In this document: positions 15,400 to 23,675 of the stretch, piece by piece
Numbering within the stretch: position 1 is the stretch's first letter
Layout of the letters: each line of letters opens with the position of its first letter
Origin: Hypsibius dujardini
Lineage: Eukaryota; Tardigrada; Eutardigrada; Parachela; Hypsibiidae
Length of the DNA stretch: 23,675 bases
Direction of reading: 5' to 3'
Assembly (NCBI GenBank): GCA_001579985.1
Contig: LRSR01003320.1
Location: 1 to 23,675, forward strand
Notes under the pieces: generated by a model
Told to the model about the DNA's origin: nothing
Databases searched by the model: none
What the model saw: only the letters and a program-made list of their open reading frames with translations
Translations under genes and position numbers: made by a program

Positions 15400-18371
15400 T
15401 CAGATGAGAGGTAGTTCCGAATGGGCGGTGTAGCTTTTGACGCGTGAGAAGTAACAAGAGGGGAAATGCTGATTGACATCCACGGTGGATTCAGTCTCGA
15501 CTTGCCTGGAAAAAACACACAGCAATCGTATTTGTGTCATCGCATTGTGGCTGAATGTCCGGACTTCACTTTCGTTCATCCGTGCAGTCCGGAGATTAAG
15601 CCGAACATCCGTTTTGAAGCAAGTGAAAAATGAATTCGATGTACGACTTACCCTACGGAACGGGTGATGGTGTACCGTCGCCAATCGAGCCGTGCGTGCA
15701 GCCGCTCTCGGGTGTCCCGAATTACCAGCTCCTTCAAAAAAGGAAAAACAAAACTGATACCGCTGACACTTCTATTCGGCAGTGCTTTGTCGCTCCTACT
15801 ATAGTCAGTGTTTCGTGACCATCGAGTTTCTTTCCGCGACGGGTTCTGTAGTGTCGTGGAGCATATTCCTCTCGAAAGACGTCTCGCTTGAGGAACACAA
15901 CGACAGAGCTCCCGTCCGGCGACAGCGTGTAATGGCCGAACAGGATGTACGCGTGCTGCTGGTCCTTGTTTTGGGCGCTTTGGCGGCTGCGAAGTCGCGG
16001 GACCAAAATGAGCGGTTCGTCTGTGAAGTAATAAATCGGAGAGAACACTTAAGCCAATACAAGTACTGTACTGCCGCGTTAGCTTCGCGCCACAAACACA
16101 GCATTTTCGGTATATACTGCCCGGGCAATAACACACGGAGTGGGGGGAAAATCGCCCGGGGCGGTGCTACAGGTGCGCGAAGCTAACGCGGCATTACAGT
16201 AAGTGTTTTCGCGTTAGACAGGGACAGCGTACGAGCTGTGGAACGTTTAATCGGCCACACCGCTTTGTGCTGTGTGTACGGTGCACACAGCCGTGCACAC
16301 GTTCCACCCCAATACGACTGTCCCTGTCGAACGCGAAAATACAATAACAGTTTAGTGACACAACGCCAATGTTTATTTGTCTGGTTTCGCCACTAAACAC
16401 ATGTAGTACAGTCTCAGTCCGTCTACAGTGTAGGTACCCGAGCTAAAAAACCCACTTCAATCAATGAAATCCAAGCCATCTCTCCTTACCAGGCGTGTTG
16501 CAGTACAGGACGGTCCCGTCAGCGAAGAATCGAAAGAACCGATAGTAATGCACGGAATACCAAGCTGCAAGAAAAAAGCCCACAAAGTCATTCGAGAACG
16601 GTGTAACTTTCAGGTGTGCGAAAAATGTGAATGGATAAATCATACGGTAGATGTTTAAGCGCGGTATGAATTACCCTGGTTCTGGCTCGATTCATGGTCG
16701 ATGTAAGAAGACTCGCCAGGCCGGACGTACGAGATGCGACTGATGTAGACGCCGTTGAATCGCACCTGTGGTCGCATCTGGAGCATCTCCCTCCAACCGC
16801 CGTAGTGGTGGTCTTCTGGCTTGCCGCACAGAACACCCCATATCCGATAACATGCCATCCGCCAAATTGCATCGTCTCTCGCGATGCGATAAAACCCTTT
16901 GCAGAACGAAAAAATCTCTCATTGATTGAACAGCAACGACTGATCATCACTAGGGAAGTCTGGACGGCAGGCCTCAGATACCGGCGTAAAAAGGCGTTCA
17001 CGTACCGCGGCAAACTAGGGCCAACTGTTCCAGAGACAGCATGTCCACTTCCGAAGACACCACCCACGTCGTTAGGTACCTAGGTACGGTAATGATACAC
17101 CGATCTATTATTCCAGCACAGACTAGCGCTGGTTGAACAAGAACAAGCCCGATGTTCCCATATAATACGTACTGGACAATCTCGCAAGGCAAAGCACTGA
17201 TATGCGTGCCGTTGACGCTTGCCGCAAATGCGTTGTCGATTTGGCATGTCCCGCTTTCGTACAGGTTATATCCCATCAAGCTCTCCAGAAGTTCCTCCAC
17301 GCTAAGCTCTTCCACGCCCTCGTCGTCCGCAACGCCTGGCACCTCTCGGGCTACTCGGGTCTTGGCCTTCCTTTTCAAATCCACCGATTTCTCAAACTTG
17401 AACTCAATGTCCGGGTCCAGCTGAATTGCTCGCCGGTAAAGCCGCACCTGTGAGCATGACAAAAACGGTGAGGTCTGTCATCGACCGATCAATCATTGTT
17501 GTCGCACCGCTTCGTAATGGCGACCGCTCCGTTCCTCCGTGATTCCTTCCCGAAAAATCTCCGCTGCCTGAAATAGGAGGCAGATTAAAGAACGTGAAAT
17601 AATGTTGAGGCTAAGAATTCTAGCACGGAATTTACTAGACTAGCCAAGCCAACAAATACATCCAACTGCCGTAGGTTGAGATATATCAACATGGGTCAAT
17701 CAGGTGAGTAATGAGTATCGACCGGTTATAAGTGACGTCACGTCGTAGGACCTTGGAGAAAACTGTCCGATCGACGGGAAAACAGGGAGGGAAGTACACG
17801 TACACACTTGGCAAAAACCTTGCGCTAACCGAGCTAAGCAATTTAACTCGGGCTATCAATAACGCCTTGCATAGAACGAGCTAAATGGCTTAACTCGGTT
17901 AGTGCAGGATTTTTGCCACGCGTGTACATTCATAATTACATATCAATCCATCAATCAATTAGTAACTTGGCCTAAGTTAAGGCATAAGCAAACTTCAGCC
18001 CTCGAAGGAAATTCTTCCCAAAATTGGAATGAACTACAACTTCTTGGAATAAAAAATGAGTGACGAATAGAACGTCGAATTCACTGTATGTGTTACGTTT
18101 CATAATCAGCCAATTCTTGGGTTTAAAGATTTAAACTTTTAACACCTACGATTTCAACTTTAGACCGCGAAGCGATTTCATGCACTGGCGTTAGCGATGA
18201 AGCGGCCATTCTCTCCGACAGGGATGACTCATGCGTATTTCCTCCAGCGTTCATTTCGACGTTTGCGTTCTCCTTATCCCGATCTAATTCTTCCTTCCAG
18301 CGTTCCCGGAACATTTGCAATTCCATGGCGCGCTCGACGTCAGACGCCACGAACTTCCTGTCATCTTCCAT
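15400..18371 (-). CDS. FBXO9: F-box only protein 9, complete
   Basis: A substrate adaptor of an SCF ubiquitin ligase; human FBXO9 acts in growth signalling by targeting TEL2/TTI1. Minus-strand exons: 18371-18150, 17567-17508, 17447-17173, 17079-17006, 16896-16675, 16564-16490, 16020-15800, 15731-15652 and 15505-15400. All phases agree, giving 444 residues against 447 in human. Landmarks in order: ELQMFRERWKEELD near the N-terminus; a TPR-like helix pair (AAEIFREGITEERSGRHYEA, then LYRRAIQLDPDIEFKF, residues 75-112); the F-box from ISALPCEIVQYLTTWVVSS to LEQLALVCRG; FYRIARDDAIWRMACYRIWG; GGWREMLQMRPQVRFNGVYI; YYRFFRFFADG; LVPRLRSR; FGHYTLS; and YFSRVKSYTAHSELPL at the end. Start chosen at 18371; an in-frame ATG at 18431 lies in apparent 5' UTR. 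Introns 1 and 6 contain MITEs. Confidence 0.95.
16064..16201. mobile_element. TACTGTA-tip MITE in FBXO9 intron 6
   Basis: A 138-bp element. TACTGTACTGCCGCGTTAGC plus TTCGCG at the left pairs with cgcgaa plus gctaacgcggcattacagta at the right, with one mismatch. The left tip starts about 40 bases upstream (on the minus strand) of the acceptor of FBXO9 exon 7. Its right-hand TA is shared with the next element. Confidence 0.87.
16200..16346. mobile_element. Short copy of the 2386-2826 MITE family, abutting the previous one
   Basis: The arms are TAAGTGTTTTCGCG with gttagacagggacag at the left, and ctgtccctgtcgaac with gcgaaaatacaata at the right. The inner block gagctgtggaacgtttaatc is identical to the copy at 2386-2826, but the core has about one GTGCACACG unit instead of nine. 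It inserts directly at the TA ending the neighbouring MITE. Confidence 0.85.
17801..17926. mobile_element. TACACAC-tip MITE in FBXO9 intron 1
   Basis: A 126-bp element. TACACACTTGGCAAAAACC at the left pairs with TTTTTGCCACGCGTGTA at the right. The inner arms gcgctaaccgagctaagcaa and ggcttaactcggttagtgc match the AKR-intron copy at 11666-11790. TA at both tips. Confidence 0.87.
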
Positions 18372-18498
18372 TGCTCCCCGAGATAAACCGTTATAGCTTC
18401 TACTAGTCGACACAAAAAGCCAATGAAACAAATGTCAACAAATCAACAAATAGGAAAAAATTAATTAGGAAATAATTTAAAAAATTACAATCAGGTGA

Positions 18499-18644
18499 TA
18501 CCGTACGCTCGCGATCTCAAGGGGCAGCTAAGCGCCGCCTCAGTGCAGCACATACACACACACCGCTCTAAATATACGGCACAAGGCGGGCGGAATGCAC
18601 GCCTAGGGCAAAAAAGTGCCCCTTGAGATCGCGAGCGTACGGTA
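18499..18644. mobile_element. TACCGTA-tip MITE upstream of FBXO9
   Basis: A 146-bp element. TACCGTACGCTCGCGATCTC plus AAGGGGCA at the left is matched perfectly by tgccccttgagatcgcgagc plus gtacggta at the right. The core agctaagcgccgcctcagtg and tctaaatatacggc match the copy at 4378-4555. Its perfect arms suggest it is the youngest copy here. It lies 128 bases upstream of the FBXO9 start codon, so inside or next to its promoter. Confidence 0.9.
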
Positions 18645-20368
18645 ATCCGTTTCCGCCGTGTCCCGTCCCGCTGGTATTAACGGAACATCCGTTCGGCGGA
18701 CTACTTTTCTGTTCGCTTCAGCTCAGTTCAGTAGAGGTGGACGCGTACGTACTCAGGTGCAAAGTGCGTGCGGTGCGGCTGACGCATTCATCAAGCATTT
18801 ATTCGCCTTCATTCATTTGCAGTTACTTGTGAGTTCTCAGAAAAAATGCCTGACGTAGTGAAAAAGTCACACCTGTTGACGGTTCTCATTAGCTTTTTCG
18901 CGAAAATTTAGGTGATCATCAGGATGCACAAATATTATTATTATTCCCACACTGACTTTCCGTCCCCTTTCCTGTGATTTTCAACAGCGAGCATCACCAG
19001 CAGAACTGAACGACCGAATCCTTCAATTGATTGTCTTGATTGGCCTGATCATCTGCCTCTCTTGTCCTCGACGAACTACCTCGCTTGATTGGATTAAATT
19101 CAAGTTGTGCCCACTTTTAAATTTTGCATTCCTGTCCGTCTCTCTGCTGTATATCGATTCAATTCAAGTGAGCCGCCTGCGCTTATCTCGTCGGAGTTAC
19201 ACAATTTTATTTTTGGTTGACGTCTGATTACTGATTTGTGTCAGTCGCAGACAGGATATCGGAATTTGCTTTTGTATAAGCGTCGCCACAATTTTCCATT
19301 ATTGTATGCGAAGTAGACCATACCACCCAATCGTAATAATGTTATCGACAGACAGGATGATAATCATTGTATGATTTCTGGGCGGTGATTATCCTGATCG
19401 TCCTCCCCCGCTAGACGTGCACTTTGGGCCATTCTTGCTATGAGGAAGTGAACATTTTTGTTCGTCTGTGAAGTGCAAATGACCTTACCTTGGGGTGGTT
19501 GCCAACTGATGGATTGATTGATTGGCTCCCTCATCAGGTCAGTCTGTTGATTTGTTTACTGATAGATTGATGGATTGATTGATTGGCTCGCTTATCAGGT
19601 CAGTCTGTTGATTTGTTTACTTTTAGAATCTTCTCTTCGTTCATGTTGATTTCGACTTGATATTTCAGTGCTTATCTTTGATTTTGTTGGAAAATTTATT
19701 GGTTATTTCTGGTGTTGAAGTTTAGGGTGTGCAAGTACTTAACATGTTTAAAATCAAGAATTTGGAATGAAGCCAAATTTTGCGTCGGTATGTTATGCTC
19801 CACCGTATCTTGTTTTAGCTGAATCAATTGATTGACTCGTTTTTTTCTCTTGAGCTCAATGAGAATTAGGTCTGGTCTGTTAAATGTCTTTCATCATCAG
19901 CTAAAGTTGTTTGGAATTTGAGTTTGTTGTTCATTTGTGCAAATGTGAATTTCCGATGTTTGGACCGTCACGATGGAGTGTGGCCTATTTTGTGGTTTCG
20001 ATGTAAACACATCGACCAATCAAACAGAACCAATGCTTGATTGTGCTTGATTGTTTGGAAAGTCGAAAATCAGCGCATTCTTTTCCACGGCGTCAGCGTC
20101 ACGCCTCGCCGTGACCATCGATGCAGCCCCCTGATTAGATCATTTGTTCCGATACACAAATCGGCTGAAATAGCTCAACTCGACATGTCTTTTCTATTCT
20201 GTCCTCCTTTTCAACAACCGAATCATTTCCTTGAAATGATCCAGACGTGTTTTCCGCATGTCTCCCGCATCCATTCTTCTTATCTCAGTTCCCTTTCTCT
20301 GCTGTTGCAGATTCACTCTCTGGACTAATCCGCGCCGGAATTCGGAGATCTATTTGGCCGTATGGTCA
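18645..20368. other. Gene-poor stretch between FBXO9 and PI4KB
   Basis: About 1.7 kb in which no ORF shows a recognisable domain. It probably holds the FBXO9 upstream region and distal regulatory DNA of the next gene. The only structure noted is a 61-bp tandem duplication at 19508-19621. Confidence 0.45.
19508..19621. repeat. 61-bp tandem duplication
   Basis: gatggattgattgattggct starts at 19508 and again at 19569. The two copies agree through tcaggtcagtctgttgattt with two substitutions. Confidence 0.85.
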
Positions 20369-20397
20369 TATATAAGGACGTGAAAGACATTCTCAGA
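20369..20397 (+). promoter_or_regulatory. Candidate TATA box and initiator for PI4KB
   Basis: TATATAA at 20369-20375 is followed, 26 bases from the TATA start to the A, by ctcagaa (20392-20398), which fits an arthropod-like TCA initiator. This would start a first exon ending at the strong donor at 20704. It is inference from motif spacing only. Confidence 0.35.
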
Positions 20398-20684
20398 ATA
20401 AATTATCCGAGTGGAGAAAGAGAGACGGAGAGACTTTCTTGACACCTTCTTTCCTTGCAACGGAAATTTATTGATTGGCCGTGACACCGTCGATTGCCTT
20501 CTATCTTCCTCAGTTGTGGAACCTGTTCTTTCGCCTGCTGCGTGATTATTGCACTGTACGTCTCCTGCATAAATGGCTCTAATAACCAGTGTCTGATCGA
20601 CCCTGTGGGGTGGTGACGTGCCGAGCAGGAAAAAGCAGACGCACCACGGTCGGTCGTCTCCCGATTTCCCCCGCTTTTAAAGAC

Positions 20685-21835
20685 ATGGCTTTCAGCAATC
20701 AAGGTGAGCGGAAAGAGTGGCTGTGTTATGTGTGTTATGTGATCAAAACTCTTTGGGAGGGGATAAAATGGGAAAAATCAATTTGCCTTGCCTTGTTGGC
20801 ATCTGCCGGATATGGATTTTTGTCAAGTGTGTGTAGTAGCAATGGATGGCTAGTTGCCTTGGGCTGTCCGTCATATGGCTCTCATGAGATCTCATTTTAT
20901 TTGAAAATATGGCAACGTATGCAGTGGGGGGATGGGAGTTTGATCATATTATTCGTATCGAGCTGACGTGCGATGGGGAAGAAGTCGCATGTTGAGAAAT
21001 ATTTTTTCATGGATTTTCAAAATCGATTCAGGATGGCAGGCAGGATGGTTCGTTTGGCATCTTTTTCTGGCACCAGCAGATTTCTGGAGATTAATCAATT
21101 ATCACTGTCCCACGGGAGCAGAATTGAATGTCAGGACTGCCTGGAGTTTTTGATTATTCATTTACGTAACTAACGTTTTTCAACAGTACTTTTCTCATAA
21201 AGTGTAACGCAACTCAGTCAGCGTTAAATACAACTTCCTTTCAGTCGTTTTCGCTTCCTTTATCTTCATAACCACGCATCCCAATGACCACTCATCGGTT
21301 TTTTCAGAACTGTGCGTTCTTTGACTGAACGATTGGCGGCCATCATACTTTACGTGTGCCCAATCCACGCTTTCCAGTCATGGAAGAGTCGGAGTGCAAG
21401 CGGTTCAAGGCTAACACAGAGCCGGCGAACTTTCACGGGGCTGGCGTTGGTGAGTGCAGCAGCAGCACTAATCAAGCACCATATCCCCGGTTGGGTGAAG
21501 GACACGAGCAAGAGCTAACGACCCTCTTTGACAATGTTGCGTCTGTGTCGGACGACAACACACAGTTCACATCAACGTCTGTAGCTGCCCTACCCCTCCA
21601 ACGAGTCATCACCTCTTCCTTCAAAGTACTATATCGCCTGTCTGTCGGTTTGTCCGTCTGTCTACCTTTCTGTCTCTCTCAGTGTTTGTCTGTCTGTTGG
21701 TGCTGTCTGTCTGTCTGTCTGTTTTTCTGTCTGTTTATCTATCTGTCTGTCTGTCTTTCTGTTCGTCTGTCTGTCTGTTCGTCTGTCTGTCTGTCTGTAT
21801 GCCTGTATGCCTTTCTGCCTTTCTGCTTGTCTCAG

Positions 21836-21867
<32 letters not shown>

Positions 21868-23573
21868 CACCGATCCATGGATTTAGAATTACTTCTAATC
21901 AACATGATTTCTGTCTTAGCACCCGTCAATGTTGCGTACCATTTCCGACAAGTTACCCCAAAACGGGAATCGGAAACCTACCCACCGGCGAACCAACAGC
22001 TCTCAGTCTGTCAACTCCATCGGCTGGCATTCTAGTTTTGATGAAAGCGCTGAATTTGATGCGGACATGCCCGACAAGGCGGTTTCGGTTCCGGATAGTT
22101 TGGATTTAGGTTGTGTGTCTCTGAAGTTGCCCAATGGAGAGATGCCCGAGGAGGAGGGTGGTTTGGGTCGCCGGGATGCGGATAACTTCGTGGTACCGGC
22201 GACACCGCCGCCGTTGATATCAGCCAACACGCAGGAGCATACCAATTGGCTGCTGCGTTTTTTCCAATCCGAGCTGTTTGATGCCAGTCTGGCCGTCCAC
22301 TATTTATATCGGTCAAAGTCGAAAGATACCGGAGTGCAGCAGTATCTGGGTAGGTAGTACAGACGGTGTTTATTGAGGCTGTATAATGATGTTTATTAGG
22401 CTTGTTACTCACGCGACTCTCGAGAATGCGGATAAGTGACGGCCAGGCCGCTTTCCGCCAAACATTTTGCCGAAATTTATTATTGATTTTATTACTCCTT
22501 TGTTTATTTACTGTCTTGCTGAATCATGAACATTTTTATTTGTTTGTTATCGATCGAACGGTCATTATTCGAGATAGACATCCATTAAAAATTATAATTT
22601 CATATTTATATTCATTTTTTATTCACTTTAGGTATGGAGAAAAAAAACTGAAATATTATCATTTTTTAAACGTTGCTTCGAAAATTCAGAGTTTTTTTGC
22701 TCTGTAATATAAAGGGTTAATTTTCATGGATATTGCTAGAATTCGCATTGCTAGAAGGAAGATTCGTCTGAGGATCAGCGTTTTATTTTATTTTACAGGT
22801 AACCGGCTCTTTACACTAAATCCGGATGATGTGGATTTCTATCTGCCGCAGTTGCTCAACTTGTGCATCGATACACGTGATCTGTCAGATTATTTACTGC
22901 CATATTTAAAATACAGGTACATATACGGTAATACGTTTTTAGTCTTTCGTCGCTTGCTTCACTAACTGAGGTGAAAGAGTGAAACGTTTCCGCTCTTGCA
23001 GATGCGAGCTGAGTCCAGATTTGGCATTGCGGAGCGCTTGGCTTATCGATGCCTACACCCAGGACGGTTGGATGCGCGGTCGAAAAGTGCGGAAGACACC
23101 TGCTGCCAAATTTCGAGAGGCCATCTTGGCAGAATCCTTCGGCAATAACAGGTCTGTGTGTATGTTCTCTTCAGCTGAAGTCGTATAACTGGAGGATTCA
23201 ATTCCAGCGCCAAATGCGCCAAATCCGTGTGACTTGTGCTCTCTTGAGCTGCCCGTGTCAGCGTGTGATGTAGCGTGTGTGGTCTTCAGTCAGCTTTAAT
23301 TGAGTCACGTATCATCGACTCGTCACTGGATTAGCGATGTTGGCTGGAATTGAATCGGGCACTTCCGCTGACGTCTGTGGTTTTACGCTGCTTCTTTCTT
23401 TTGACATATAACACCTCTCCCTTTCCCTCTTTATCGCAGGCTAGTGAAGCTTCCCACTCAGCCGGCTCTAGCGGCAATGAAATCGCTTCGGGATAATGAG
23501 TCAACTGGCCCGCCGCTGACGCCACCCAGCGTGGTGAAAAAAGCACACCAACGTTCAAAGTCTGACGTCACTG
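20685..23573 (+). CDS. PI4KB: Phosphatidylinositol 4-kinase beta, N-terminal part
   Basis: A lipid kinase making phosphatidylinositol 4-phosphate, chiefly at the Golgi. Exons: 21380-21625 (with 21378-21379 if spliced upstream), 21920-22349, 22799-22916, 23002-23151 and 23440-23573; all phases agree. The gene runs off the window, so the kinase domain is not seen. A candidate first coding exon, 20685-20703 (MAFSNQ, donor caagGTGAGC), joins in frame to the acceptor at 21377; otherwise translation starts at ATG 21380 (MEESECKRFKAN). The early region is low-complexity. From about residue 191 the helical (lipid kinase unique) domain is plain: NWLLRFFQSELFDASLAVHY, DDVDFYLPQLLNLCIDTRDL, YLLPYLKYRCELSPDLALRS. 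KKAHQRSKSDVT matches the human KRTHQRSKSDAT linker. The final donor is at 23574. Intron 21626-21919 carries a CTGT microsatellite. Confidence 0.9.
21640..21869. repeat. CTGT microsatellite in PI4KB intron
   Basis: Imperfect CTGT units fill most of the intron 21626-21919 and begin 14 bases after the donor. They include two copies of a higher-order block (gtctctcagtgtttgtctgt-like, near 21670 and 21830). The open frame from the exon runs through it only because the repeat lacks stops. Confidence 0.93.
22350..22798. other. PI4KB intron, AT-rich
   Basis: A 449-base intron between the donor at 22350 (ctgGGTAGGT context) and the acceptor ttttacag ending 22798. It is clearly AT-rich and holds no repeat or ORF of note. 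Confidence 0.8.
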
Positions 23574-23640
23574 GTACAGAAATCCATAAGCGATTAAGCA
23601 GTGTCTAGACATTATTCTACGGACCGTACATCAGACGGAT

Positions 23641-23675
23641 GCAGACAGGCAGACGACAGACAGACAGACAGACAG
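23641..23675. repeat. CAGA microsatellite at the window end
   Basis: GCAGACAGG then perfect CAGA units run off the window, in the PI4KB intron that starts at 23574. Confidence 0.9.

Noticed and set aside
15648-16136. 162-codon minus-strand ORF as a single exon
   Set aside because: It runs across an FBXO9 intron in the wrong frame; splicing 15800 to 15731 restores the conserved protein.
16694-17083. 129-codon plus-strand ORF
   Set aside because: It is antisense to FBXO9 exons 4 and 5, which give exact family matches on the minus strand.
17080-17172. Read-through of FBXO9 intron 3, open in frame
   Set aside because: Splicing CA|GTACGT to the acceptor cctag gives a gapless match (EIVQYLTTWVVSS) to the F-box; read-through would insert 31 foreign residues.
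19027-19227. 66-codon hydrophobic ORF in the FBXO9-PI4KB gap
   Set aside because: No family feature, no splice partners and ordinary length for chance in this composition.

Overview
This is a eukaryotic, animal-type window. Every convincing gene is split by short GT-AG introns, and all the protein families recognised are metazoan. Exon and protein assignments were made by eye, by matching splice phase and by recalled similarity to human and other animal families; no search was run. The compact introns, the interstitial TTAGG array and the many short hairpin transposons suggest an invertebrate, probably an ecdysozoan (arthropod or tardigrade). The species cannot be fixed from the sequence.

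Layout. 1-321: last exon of an SLC35F3/F4-like transporter. 322-3088: intergenic, with a hairpin-ended minisatellite, a TTAGG array, a TA-flanked MITE, a hAT-type MITE and a MITE swollen by a 33-bp minisatellite. 3089-6057: a complete second SLC35F-like gene (8 or 9 exons), tandem to the first. 6058-7903: intergenic, with a 24-bp minisatellite and a long inverted repeat. 7904-9956: F-box/FIST protein resembling FBXO22 (3 exons), followed directly by a 53-bp minisatellite. 10320-11400: intergenic, with a hairpin MITE and GGTA-type simple repeats. 11401-13299: complete aldo-keto reductase (7 exons, catalytic tetrad intact). 13966-15065: unrecognised secreted cysteine-rich protein (3 exons). 15400-18371 on the minus strand: complete FBXO9 orthologue (9 exons, 444 aa). 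18372-20368: mostly empty, with one MITE upstream of FBXO9. 20369-23573: 5' part of phosphatidylinositol 4-kinase beta (PI4KB), running off the window.

The genes look like independent housekeeping loci rather than a pathway: membrane transport, two SCF substrate adaptors, carbonyl reduction, a secreted protein and a Golgi lipid kinase. The unusual content is the repeat layer. At least nine inverted-repeat elements, most bounded by TA, fall into a few families (tips TACTGTA/TACCGTA, TACACAC, TAGAGAG), and many sit inside introns. Tandem arrays arise inside elements, inside a coding tail and exactly at a stop codon. CTGT/CAGA microsatellites lie in several introns close to the 5' splice site.
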